Shown: piece after piece, positions 1 to 6,414 of the stretch
Layout of the letters: each line of letters opens with the position of its first letter
Numbering within the stretch: position 1 is the stretch's first letter
Assembly: GCA_900766645.1 (NCBI GenBank)
Contig: CAAFWD010000118.1
Coordinates: forward strand, 1 to 17,057
DNA length: 17,057 nucleotides
Reading direction: 5' to 3'
Source: an uncultured Cetobacterium sp.
GTDB taxonomy: Bacteria > Fusobacteriota > Fusobacteriia > Fusobacteriales > Fusobacteriaceae
Program-made: the position numbers and the translations under genes
Notes under the pieces: generated by a model
Told to the model about the DNA's origin: nothing
What the model saw: only the letters and a program-made list of their open reading frames with translations
Databases searched by the model: none

Positions 1-207
1 ATATTCTGATGCAAAGTGATTCTTTATAACCTTATCTTCTACTATTCCCATTCCTGTTTCTTCAACAGCTAATTTTGCTAGTTTTATTCTTGAACTATTA
101 GCAGCTAAAGAAGCTTCTCTAAATATTTTATCCACTTGCTCTTGAGTAAATTTTGCATACTCTCTTTGAGCTAATCTTACTTTTTCTACAGTATTAAGTA
201 TTGACAT
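1..207 (-). CDS. adhE: Bifunctional acetaldehyde-CoA/alcohol dehydrogenase AdhE, N-terminal 69 residues (partial)
   Basis: The gene runs off the left edge, so only the first 69 codons are present, all open. The translation starts MSILNTVEKV and contains REYAKFTQEQVDKIF, then ETGMGIVEDKVIKNHFASEY, which matches the start of the aldehyde dehydrogenase half of AdhE. In the family this domain turns acetyl-CoA into acetaldehyde with NADH, and a C-terminal iron-dependent alcohol dehydrogenase domain, not visible here, reduces it to ethanol. It is a cytosolic fermentation enzyme that regenerates NAD+. The ATG at 207 is preceded by AAGGAAG about 7 nt upstream. It stands alone behind a long regulatory region and a terminator, so it is probably transcribed from its own promoter. 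A single-domain acetaldehyde dehydrogenase cannot be excluded from this fragment, but the wording of the N-terminus is that of AdhE. Confidence 0.9.
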   Translation of the reverse strand, partial: MSILNTVEKVRLAQREYAKFTQEQVDKIFREASLAANSSRIKLAKLAVEETGMGIVEDKVIKNHFASEY

Positions 208-528
208 CTCATCACTTCCTTTGGATCTTTTTATTTTACAATCCTAGTATACTTGTGTTTTAGTGTTTGATCAAAAAATATTTTGTTTGTTTTTTAAAAA
301 ATTAACCGTCTATTTTTGATCATTTTTGCTTGTACATAGTTTTTAACTTTATTTTTCCAAAACAATAGTTTATACCAATATCTTTTTATTTACCTTGAGA
401 AATTAATCCTTAATAAAAACCTACACCTATATTTATTTTTCATTTTGAAACAGTATTTTTTTTAATTTTCCTGTGTTGTTTTGATCAAATACTATTCACT
501 TTTATTTTTTTATAAAAAAAGAGGATAA
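208..528. other. Gene-free adhE upstream region with three TGATCA-centred sites
   Basis: No open frame of useful length is present on either strand in this 321-bp stretch. It holds two identical 10-bp palindromes TTTGATCAAA (266-275 and 480-489) and one shorter TTGATCA (316-322, in ATTTTTGATCATTTTT). GC bases are rare here, so repeated GATC-centred palindromes stand out. On the adhE strand the two long copies are both followed by A/C-rich sequence (ACACTAAAACACA and ACAACACAGG). They are plausible operators for an unidentified regulator of adhE. They do not match the spaced Rex (TTGTGA-N-TCACAA type) or FNR (TTGAT-N4-ATCAA) layouts. The right end holds the holA terminator. Confidence 0.5.
246..274 (-). 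promoter_or_regulatory. Probable adhE promoter overlapping a TTTGATCAAA palindrome
   Basis: Reading leftward, a -35 hexamer TTGATC (269-274) and a -10 hexamer TATACT (246-251) are separated by exactly 17 bp. This would start transcription near 239 and give a leader of about 30 nt before the adhE ATG. The -35 hexamer is one half of the perfect palindrome TTTGATCAAA (266-275), so a protein bound there would block or contact RNA polymerase. A second weaker candidate is an extended -10 (TGGTATAAA) around 369-377. Both are read by eye from hexamer similarity. Confidence 0.55.
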
Positions 529-546
529 TTACTCATCCTCTTTTTT
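514..546 (-). terminator. Intrinsic terminator overlapping the end of holA
   Basis: GAGGAT (521-526) pairs with ATCCTC (535-540) around an 8-nt loop, flanked by A-runs on one side and T-runs on the other. Read leftward, the stem is followed by seven U residues. The holA stop codon (TAA at 529-531) lies in the loop, so the last holA codons (Glu-Asp) form one arm of the hairpin. Confidence 0.85.
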
Positions 547-1536
547 CTTATCTTCTATAAATTTTATTAAATATTTTTCTACGCCCAACTCTTCAGAGAT
601 TTTTCCATTCTTTATAGAATATTCTAATTTTAATATTTCATCAATTTTACTTAGTAGAAATTTTTCAGAAAACTTATCTGCATATTTTAATTTTAAAAAT
701 ATTGGATATTCTTTTGTATAACCTCTTGTTGTTTTAAAATATTTTTTTATTTCATCATAACTATTACTTTTAAAAGCATTATATGATTGATTTACACTTA
801 TTAATCCCATTTTTTTTAAAGATACTAACTTTAAAGCTAAATTTAACTCCTCACTCAATAAATATATTACAAACATATATTCTTTATTTATTTTTAAAAA
901 TTCTATTAAATTGAAAATTTCAAAATTTTCCATAAAATCTTCTATTATCTTCTTTAAATTGTATTCCTTACTCACAGACAAAATCGGAGTAACTTTTTCC
1001 AAATCAAATTTTTCTCCACCTATAAAATTTTTTATTTTTTCTATTTCATTTTTTACTTTAAAAAAATCATCTCCAAGAATATCTATTAATTTTTCACTTT
1101 CATACTCTGATATTTTTAATTCTTTCTCTATATAAAATTGTAAACTTCTCTTCTCATCTTTTTTTCTAGCAGATATATTTTTTCCTAACTTTTCAGTAAC
1201 TGATAGCACTTTTTTATTTATTTCATTTGTCGCTTTTCCATAATCATTTAAAAACTCCTCATATAAAACTACAACCTCTTTTTGTGAGTGATCATATTTC
1301 TCCACTATTTCAAAAAATTTATCCATTTTTTTTATTTTTTCTGATCTCTTTAAAACTAATAATTCTTTGGGAGAAAAAATAGAATTTGTAGATATCCCTT
1401 CTAGAAAGTTCTCCTCTTCCCCTTGAGAAGCATCATAAACTTTCATTGGGATATTTTCATTATTTTTCTTTATCTCTTTTATAACTTCTTCATATTTTAA
1501 TAGTAGTGGCTTATCCCCATATATAAAATAAAACAT
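529..1536 (-). CDS. holA: DNA polymerase III, delta subunit
   Basis: This 335-residue protein starts MFYFIYGDKPLLLKYEEVIKEI, the N-terminal beta-strand plus (F/Y)xYGxxxxL pattern of the delta subunit family. Length and an all-helical C-terminal half (residues about 200-335, rich in Leu/Lys/Glu) fit HolA. Delta is the clamp-loader wrench: it opens the beta sliding clamp and works with tau/gamma and delta' in the replisome. Delta lacks a working ATP site, and indeed no Walker A motif is seen. The composition is strongly Lys/Glu/Ile rich, as expected from the AT-rich DNA. The ATG at 1536 has GAGGAG 6-7 nt upstream. It follows zntA by 54 bp but a terminator and a promoter lie between, so it is likely expressed separately. 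The family is diverged, so identification rests on the N-terminus, length and fold pattern. Confidence 0.85.
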   Translation of the reverse strand: MFYFIYGDKPLLLKYEEVIKEIKKNNENIPMKVYDASQGEEENFLEGISTNSIFSPKELLVLKRSEKIKKMDKFFEIVEKYDHSQKEVVVLYEEFLNDYGKATNEINKKVLSVTEKLGKNISARKKDEKRSLQFYIEKELKISEYESEKLIDILGDDFFKVKNEIEKIKNFIGGEKFDLEKVTPILSVSKEYNLKKIIEDFMENFEIFNLIEFLKINKEYMFVIYLLSEELNLALKLVSLKKMGLISVNQSYNAFKSNSYDEIKKYFKTTRGYTKEYPIFLKLKYADKFSEKFLLSKIDEILKLEYSIKNGKISEELGVEKYLIKFIEDKKKEDE

Positions 1537-1564
1537 ATTTATCTCCTCATTACTTTTTTTATAA

Positions 1565-1573
1565 ATTATACCA
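1565..1573 (-). promoter_or_regulatory. Extended -10 promoter of holA
   Basis: Leftward, TGGTATAAT (1573 to 1565) is a perfect extended -10 element, TG-N-TATAAT. No good -35 is seen, since the matching position falls in the zntA terminator stem. Extended -10 promoters can work without a -35. It sits about 28 bp before the holA ATG. Confidence 0.55.
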
Positions 1574-1578
1574 TAAAT

Positions 1579-1608
1579 AAAAAAGAGAGACTAGTTTCTC
1601 TCTTTTTT
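1579..1608 (-). terminator. Intrinsic terminator of zntA
   Basis: GAGAGA (1585-1590) pairs with TCTCTC (1597-1602) and is extended by an A6/T6 flank on both sides, giving a long stem followed leftward by a U-run. The zntA stop codon (TAG, 1591-1593) is in the loop, the same arrangement as at holA. Confidence 0.8.
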
Positions 1609-3717
1609 ACTTTTCAAAATCTTAGATGCATTTAGAACTGCTAATACTGAAACTCCTACATCTGCAAAAATAGCTAACCATAAATTTGCTATTCCTAAAA
1701 CTCCCAACACCATAACTACTATTTTTACTCCTAGAGCAAAACTTATATTTTCTAATACAACCTTATTGTTTAAAGTTGCTAATTTTAAAGCCTCTAAAAC
1801 TTTATATGGTTCATCTTTCATTATAACTATGTCTGAACTTTCAATAGCTATATCACTACCAATTTCTCCCATCGATATTCCCACATCTGCTAAAGCTAAA
1901 GCTGGGGCATCATTTATTCCATCCCCTACAAAAACAACTCCTTTTTTACATCTCTTTTTAATCTCTTCAAATTTAGAAACCTTATCCTGAGGTAATAATT
2001 GAGTATAAACTTTATCTGGATCTATTCCTATTTCACTTGCTATTTTCTCACCTGTATTTTTATTATCACCAGTTAACATATAACTTTCAATTCCTAAATA
2101 TCTTAGTTCTGTTATAGTTCTACTCGAACTTTCTTTTATTTTATCTCTTACAACTATTTTTCCATATAATACAGAGTCCACTGTCACATAAACTAAAGTT
2201 CCATAATCTCCATTTTTTGGAACTATTACTCCATGCTCTTTCATATATTTTTCATTTCCAACCAATATTTCTTTTCCTAAGTAAAGAGTATTTGTTCCAT
2301 AACCTATTTTTTCATTATGACCTTGAATATCCCACTCAACTATCTCTACTTCACCATAATTCATAATCGCTTTTGCTATAGGGTGATTAGAGTAATACTC
2401 CCCAGCTTTTGCATATTCCAATAACGTCTCTTCTGATACATTAGAAAACGTTTCAACTTTGGAAACTTCAAACTTTCCTTCAGTCAATGTCCCTGTTTTA
2501 TCAAAAACTACAACATCTATATTTTTTAATCTCTCTAAATAATTCCCACCTTTAATTAATATTCCATTTTTCGATCCCTTTCCTATTGAACTAAAGAATG
2601 TTAATGGAACTGAGATTACTAAAGCACACGGGCAAGAGATAACTAAAAATATCAATGCTCTACTCAACCATAATTTAAATCCACCTGGTATAAGTAATGG
2701 AACTATCAGACCAATTATTAATGCTAATCCTACTACTATAGGTGTATAATATCTTGCAAATTTAGTAATAAACTTTTCAGCTTCTGCTTTTTTATTCCCT
2801 GCATTTTCAACCATATCTATTATTCTACTCACAGCTGATTGAGAATATAGTTTTGTTACTCTCATTTCAAGTAATCCGTTTAAGTTTATTGATCCACTTA
2901 AAACCTCATCATCTTTTTCTACTAATCTAGGAACTGATTCTCCTGTTAGCGCTGAGGTATCTAAAGTTGTTGTTCCTTCTGTAACTACTCCATCTAAAGG
3001 AACTCTTTCTCCTGCTTTTACCACTATTGTATCTCCAACTTTTACTGCTTCTGGTGATACTTTATCTAAACCTGATTTAGTCTTTAAATTGGCAAATTCA
3101 GGTTTTATACTCATCAGATTTTGAATTGATTTTCTAGAATTATTCACAGCCATCTCTTGGAAAAACTCACCAATCTTATAAAATATCATAACTCCAGCAG
3201 CTTCACCAAAATCTCCAAGCATTAATGCTCCTATTGTTGCAATACTCATTAAAAAGTTTTCGTCTAAAATTTTTCCTTTTCTTATATTTTTTAGTGCTAA
3301 AATAACTATGTCATATCCTGATAAAATATATGCTAAAAGTAATATTATTGTTTTTTGAAGACTCGCATCTAAAGTTAATCCCACAATAAACAAAGTTATT
3401 CCTATAGTCAATATCATTGTTTCAATTTTAGAGTTTTCAAAGTGACTATGTTCATGACCATGACCATCACTATTTTCTAATTTTGAAATCATCTCTTCTC
3501 TTTCAATATATGTACCAGGTTCTACTTTATCCATTATGACATTAACTCTATCAAATATCTCTTTTTCTTTTTCTTTTTCAAGTAAAGTAAACTTTAATTT
3601 TTTAGAATAAAAATCAACATTAACATCCTTTATATCTTCCAATTTATCCAATTCATATTGAATTTTAGAGGCACACCCTGCACAGTGTAATTTCTTAATT
3701 TCATATTCTCGCTTCAT
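1591..3717 (-). CDS. zntA: Zn2+/Cd2+/Pb2+-exporting P1B-type ATPase
   Basis: This 708-residue inner-membrane pump uses ATP to expel divalent soft metals. Motifs in order: one N-terminal heavy-metal-associated domain with C12-A-G-C15; a His-rich linker with H86, H88, H90 and H92; TGES (258-261) in the actuator domain; the metal-site CPC at 362-364 in a membrane helix; DKTGT with phosphorylated D406; SNHPIAKA (H445-P446) that marks P1B pumps; TGDN (549-552) and GDGINDAP (598-605). The last membrane helix carries FAD686VG, the Asp that in ZntA/CadA completes the divalent metal site, arguing for Zn/Cd/Pb rather than Cu/Ag. About eight membrane spans are seen. Start: AGGAG sits 6 nt before the ATG. 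No metal regulator gene adjoins it. The exact metal (Zn against Cd or Pb) cannot be told from sequence, and zntA/cadA naming is by family. Confidence 0.93.
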   Translation of the reverse strand: MKREYEIKKLHCAGCASKIQYELDKLEDIKDVNVDFYSKKLKFTLLEKEKEKEIFDRVNVIMDKVEPGTYIEREEMISKLENSDGHGHEHSHFENSKIETMILTIGITLFIVGLTLDASLQKTIILLLAYILSGYDIVILALKNIRKGKILDENFLMSIATIGALMLGDFGEAAGVMIFYKIGEFFQEMAVNNSRKSIQNLMSIKPEFANLKTKSGLDKVSPEAVKVGDTIVVKAGERVPLDGVVTEGTTTLDTSALTGESVPRLVEKDDEVLSGSINLNGLLEMRVTKLYSQSAVSRIIDMVENAGNKKAEAEKFITKFARYYTPIVVGLALIIGLIVPLLIPGGFKLWLSRALIFLVISCPCALVISVPLTFFSSIGKGSKNGILIKGGNYLERLKNIDVVVFDKTGTLTEGKFEVSKVETFSNVSEETLLEYAKAGEYYSNHPIAKAIMNYGEVEIVEWDIQGHNEKIGYGTNTLYLGKEILVGNEKYMKEHGVIVPKNGDYGTLVYVTVDSVLYGKIVVRDKIKESSSRTITELRYLGIESYMLTGDNKNTGEKIASEIGIDPDKVYTQLLPQDKVSKFEEIKKRCKKGVVFVGDGINDAPALALADVGISMGEIGSDIAIESSDIVIMKDEPYKVLEALKLATLNNKVVLENISFALGVKIVVMVLGVLGIANLWLAIFADVGVSVLAVLNASKILKSKKERN

Positions 3718-3756
3718 AATCTACTCCTATAAAAATACTTAATTTTATTTTTCGTA

Positions 3757-3772
3757 TACCCTTACCCCCTAT
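3757..3772 (-). promoter_or_regulatory. C/G-run element in the zntA leader, possible metal-regulator site
   Basis: TACCCTTACCCCCTAT is the only GC-rich patch in an otherwise nearly pure A/T intergenic region and holds two direct TACCC-like units. It lies 40-55 bp before the zntA ATG, just downstream of the presumed start of transcription. GC-run sites are typical of CsoR-family metal sensors, but those are inverted (CCC..GGG) and this is not, so a regulator cannot be named. Confidence 0.3.
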
Positions 3773-3778
3773 ATCTAC

Positions 3779-3807
3779 AAACTAACATAATTTACCATTT
3801 TTGTCAA
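3779..3807 (-). promoter_or_regulatory. Possible zntA promoter
   Basis: Leftward a perfect -35 TTGACA (3802-3807) is followed after 17 bp by TAGTTT (3779-3784), a poor -10. A good -35 with a weak -10 is common in promoters that need an activator, or the true -10 may be elsewhere. It is divergent from, and only about 8 bp from, the -35 of the methyltransferase promoter. Confidence 0.35.
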
Positions 3808-3814
3808 AATTTTT

Positions 3815-3843
3815 TTGAATTATTTTTTTATTAAGAGTATAAT
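3815..3843 (+). promoter_or_regulatory. Promoter of the methyltransferase gene
   Basis: TTGAAT (3815-3820) and TATAAT (3838-3843) with a 17-bp spacer form a near-consensus housekeeping promoter. A second overlapping TATAAT follows at 3843-3848. The expected start near 3850 leaves a leader of about 25 nt containing AAGGAG (3862-3867). Confidence 0.8.
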
Positions 3844-3875
3844 ATAATATATTTTATTAATAAGGAGAATTTGTA

Positions 3876-5078
3876 ATGAAAAATTCAAAAAATGATGTTT
3901 TAGAAGTTTTTTCAAAATATCTAAATAATAACACTTTTATTAAAGCTGTTATTTCAAATCATAAGGGCGATTACCCATATAATAAAGTTAATTTAAAACC
4001 AATTCAAATAAAAGATAAAATTTTAGTTCAAATAGAACAATTTAAAGATAATAAAGCTTATCATTCAAATTTAGAAATAGATGAAACTATTTCTCTATTA
4101 GATCCTATTATCGAATCTTTTAAACAATTTCTTATAGTTACAGAAAATTCAGAGTATCAAATTTTAAAAAATAAAAAAGGATTTTCTATAAAGAAAAAAA
4201 ATACTGATCTTAAAATTAGATCTCTTGAACACAATAAAAAGAAAAATTATATTCTTGATCCTACAGAACCAACTCCTTTTTTAATTAAGCTGGGAGTTAT
4301 GAATACTGATGGAGTTGTAACTAAAGAAAAATCTAACAAATTTAGACAAATAAATAGATATTTAGAATTTATTGAGGACACTTTAAAAGAGATGCAAGAT
4401 AAAAAATTAATTGATAACACAATGAAAATTGTTGATTTTGGTTGTGGAAAATCATATTTAACTTTTGCTTTATACCACTATTTAAAGAATATAAAAAATA
4501 TGGATATTGAAGTTATTGGATTGGATTTAAAAACTGATGTTATTGACTACTGTAATAGTGTTGCTAAAGATCTTAAATTTGACAATTTAACATTTTTAAG
4601 AGGAGATATTAAAGATTTTAATTCATTTAAAAATGTTGATTTAATTTTTTCTCTACATGCTTGTAATAATGCTACTGATTATTCTATTTTAAAAGGATTA
4701 GAGCTTGGTGCAAAAGCTATTTTAGCTGTTCCTTGTTGCCAATCTGAAATTAATCAAAAAATAAATAAATCTAAAAGCACAGAACTTAAAACTACCCTTT
4801 CCCCTTTTGGAAATCATGGGATTCTTCAAGAAAGATTTAGCTCTCTAGCTACTGATGCTTTAAGAGCTTTAGCTTTAGAACTTTGTGGATTTAATACAAA
4901 AGTTATGGAATTTATTGATATGGAGCATACACCAAAAAATATTCTTATAAAAGCTATAAAAGGAAATTTATCTGAAGAAAAATTAAATGAAAAAAGATTA
5001 GAATATAACAGATACATTAATTTTCTAGGTGTTGATCCTTTAATTGATAGCCTATTAAAAGATTACTTTTTAAAATAA
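3876..5078 (+). CDS. Class I SAM-dependent methyltransferase, unknown substrate
   Basis: This 400-residue protein has a two-part layout: a Lys-rich N-terminal region (1-120) without a recognisable motif, then a Rossmann methyltransferase domain. The SAM-binding glycine motif is VDFGCGKS (186-193), the second strand is VIGLDLK (213-219, Asp for the ribose hydroxyls), RGDIKDF is near 242-248, and SLHACNNATD (259-268) and AVPCCQ (284-289) follow. The LHAC..ATD plus VPCC signature is shared with the Methyltransf_32/GSTCD-like group, whose bacterial members have no firm substrate. A segment LDPTEPTPFLIKLGVMN (127-143) precedes it and is probably part of the substrate side. RNA is a plausible target because related signatures occur in RNA methyltransferases, but this is inference. 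It is followed after 26 bp by the small protein at 5105, probably the same transcript. No signal peptide is seen; it should be cytosolic. Confidence 0.8.
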   Translation: MKNSKNDVLEVFSKYLNNNTFIKAVISNHKGDYPYNKVNLKPIQIKDKILVQIEQFKDNKAYHSNLEIDETISLLDPIIESFKQFLIVTENSEYQILKNKKGFSIKKKNTDLKIRSLEHNKKKNYILDPTEPTPFLIKLGVMNTDGVVTKEKSNKFRQINRYLEFIEDTLKEMQDKKLIDNTMKIVDFGCGKSYLTFALYHYLKNIKNMDIEVIGLDLKTDVIDYCNSVAKDLKFDNLTFLRGDIKDFNSFKNVDLIFSLHACNNATDYSILKGLELGAKAILAVPCCQSEINQKINKSKSTELKTTLSPFGNHGILQERFSSLATDALRALALELCGFNTKVMEFIDMEHTPKNILIKAIKGNLSEEKLNEKRLEYNRYINFLGVDPLIDSLLKDYFLK

Positions 5079-5104
5079 CAAAATAATATTAGGAGATGAT
5101 TCTT

Positions 5105-5425
5105 ATGAACAAAACGCTACAAGAAATGATTTTTAGAGAACTTTTAAACTTTGAATCTCAAGGAGATGTTTTTATTGAGAAAGAAATTGTTGTTTTAGGC
5201 TGTGCTGCAAACGGAAGTACTACTGAATTTCAAAAAAAAATCTTAGATACTAGAGAGTTACAGAAAAAATTTGAAGATTTTTCTTTAGAAGAAATTAATG
5301 AAAATGCACAAATTTTAGCTGACAAAGATCTTATTAAAATTAACAGAGTTTCAGCTATAACTGGAAACTATCTTGAAATCTTAGAATCTCTTGTAGATAT
5401 TGACGACTTCATGGATGAAATGTAA
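5105..5425 (+). CDS. Small acidic protein of unknown function (106 aa)
   Basis: Not recognised. The likely start is the ATG at 5105 (MNKTLQEMIF), because AGGAG (5091-5095) lies 9 nt before it; the in-frame ATG at 5096 overlaps that ribosome site itself. The 106-residue product is acidic, with a long run of Glu/Asp at the C-terminus (VDIDDFMDEM). It has one Cys in VVLGCAANGST (residues about 27-37) after a predicted beta strand, then mostly helix. No membrane span or signal peptide is visible. It is 26 bp downstream of the methyltransferase stop and is followed by a strong hairpin, so the two likely form a two-gene operon. That pairing is the only clue to its role; it could be a partner or an unrelated passenger. 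Confidence 0.75.
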   Translation: MNKTLQEMIFRELLNFESQGDVFIEKEIVVLGCAANGSTTEFQKKILDTRELQKKFEDFSLEEINENAQILADKDLIKINRVSAITGNYLEILESLVDIDDFMDEM

Positions 5426-5448
5426 ATTATTTTGAATACTCATTTTAA

Positions 5449-5478
5449 ATAGACCTCAATACAAAATTTGAGGTCTAT
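5449..5478 (+). terminator. Perfect 11-bp hairpin after the methyltransferase operon
   Basis: ATAGACCTCAA (5449-5459) pairs fully with TTGAGGTCTAT (5468-5478) around an 8-nt loop. It lies 24 bp after the stop of the 106-aa gene. The sequence that follows (AATTATTTAATAA) is A/T mixed and not a clean U-run, so termination may be partial. The hairpin's 3' arm runs into TATAAT (5476-5481), which may be the -10 of the next gene, although no good -35 was found. Confidence 0.6.
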
Positions 5479-5513
5479 AATTATTTAATAAACTAATTTA
5501 AAGGAGTGTCATT

Positions 5514-5804
5514 ATGAAAAATAAATTAATAATTATTGCACAAATCGAATCTAAACCTGAAAAACTTGATTTTGTTAAATCAGAACTATCAAAACTTTTA
5601 GAACCAACTAGAAAAGAAGAAGGTTGTATCAAGTATGATCTTCATCAAGATAATAGCAATCCTAATATCTTTATATTTTATGAAATTTGGGAAAATAAAA
5701 ACTTTTTAGAAAAACATCTAAGTAGCCCACATTTAACAGGCTATGTGAAAGCCACTGAGGACGCTATTTCAAATTTTACTATAAATGAAATGAGTTTAAT
5801 CTAA
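5514..5804 (+). CDS. ABM-family monooxygenase (YgiN/quinol-monooxygenase-like)
   Basis: This 96-residue protein has the antibiotic-biosynthesis-monooxygenase dimeric ferredoxin-like fold: a first strand IIIAQIESKPEK, a helix ending LLEPTRKEEGCIKYDLHQD (about 30-46), a strand FIFYEIWENKNFLEKHLSSPH (about 55-75) with the family's E-x-W...H..S.H pattern, and a last strand. Members such as YgiN act without cofactor on quinols or polycyclic substrates, but many are uncharacterised. The Tyr, Trp and His residues lining the family's cleft are present. AAGGAG lies about 7 nt before the ATG. The next gene, a nitroreductase, starts 17 bp after the stop, so the two are probably co-transcribed and may handle quinone or nitro-compound redox stress together; that joint role is inferred. 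Confidence 0.85.
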   Translation: MKNKLIIIAQIESKPEKLDFVKSELSKLLEPTRKEEGCIKYDLHQDNSNPNIFIFYEIWENKNFLEKHLSSPHLTGYVKATEDAISNFTINEMSLI

Positions 5805-5820
5805 TTTTGTAGGAGGTTTT

Positions 5821-6369
5821 ATGGATATTATCACAGGTATAAAAGAAAGAAGAAGCATTAGAAAATTTAAAGATAAAAAGGTAGATAGAGAGCTTTTAAA
5901 AGAAATAGTTGAAATAGCTAGATTTTCTCCATCTTGGGCAAACTATCAGATTGCTAGATACACATTTATCGATGATCAAAATACTATAAACAAACTCGCT
6001 CATGATGGTGTGAAAAATTTTGTATACAACATTAATACTTTAAAAGAAGCTAGAGGAGTTTTAGTTTTAAGTTATGTTAAAGGAAAAAGTGGAAAATTAG
6101 AAGAATATGGTGTTCAATCTGATTCTAATAGTAACATTTGGGAAATTTTCGATGCTGGAATTGCATGCCAAACTTTCTGTTTAGCTGCACATGCTAAAGG
6201 GATTGGAACTGTTATTATGGGAGTTATCAACGATAAAGCTATATCTGAAATTATAGATCTTCCTAAAGAGGAGGGGATAGCAGCTTTAATTGTATATGGA
6301 TATCCTGAAGGAGAAATTCCTGAGACACCAAAGCGAAAAGTAGTTGAAGAGTTAACTCGTTTTATATAA
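5821..6369 (+). CDS. Nitroreductase-family FMN oxidoreductase
   Basis: This 182-residue cytosolic flavoprotein begins MDIITGIKERRSIRKFKDKK; the RRSIRKF segment (10-16) binds FMN phosphate in this family. SPSWANYQIARY (about 38-49) is the flavin/substrate segment, and GIACQTFCLAAHAKGIGTVIMG (about 113-134) is the conserved dimer-helix stretch. Late in the protein LIVYGYPEGE(I)PETPKRK is the usual end of the family, ahead of KRKxVEEL. It would use NAD(P)H to reduce nitro compounds, quinones or similar acceptors; the natural substrate is not predictable. It is short (about 180 aa) like the small nitroreductases common in anaerobes. AGGAGG is 5 nt before the ATG. It forms a pair with the ABM protein upstream and ends at a strong terminator. 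Confidence 0.9.
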   Translation: MDIITGIKERRSIRKFKDKKVDRELLKEIVEIARFSPSWANYQIARYTFIDDQNTINKLAHDGVKNFVYNINTLKEARGVLVLSYVKGKSGKLEEYGVQSDSNSNIWEIFDAGIACQTFCLAAHAKGIGTVIMGVINDKAISEIIDLPKEEGIAALIVYGYPEGEIPETPKRKVVEELTRFI

Positions 6370-6370
6370 A

Positions 6371-6411
6371 AAAAATATCTCTTAGATAAAAATAATCTAA
6401 GAGATATTTTT
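6371..6411. terminator. Strong bidirectional terminator between convergent genes
   Basis: A perfect 17-bp stem (6371-6387 with 6395-6411) with the core ATCTCTTAGAT / ATCTAAGAGAT and a 7-nt loop is bordered by A-runs and T-runs. It can stop transcription from the nitroreductase (rightward) and from the permease gene (leftward), whose stop is at 6415-6417. Confidence 0.92.
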
Positions 6412-6414
6412 TTA

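Noticed and set aside
266..489. Rex or FNR/CRP operators upstream of adhE
   Set aside because: Rex and FNR-type sites have half-sites separated by several bases; TTTGATCAAA has no spacer, so these regulators were not assigned.
1766..1990. Open frames on the strand opposite to large genes (for example 911-1135, 1766-1990, 10265-10513, 15356-15580, 15939-16226)
   Set aside because: They mirror strongly conserved coding genes, have low-complexity Ser/Phe/Ile-rich translations and lack ribosome sites and promoters.
3771..3807. MerR-type long-spacer promoter for zntA
   Set aside because: With 19-20 bp spacing no acceptable -10 is found, and no inverted repeat fills the spacer.
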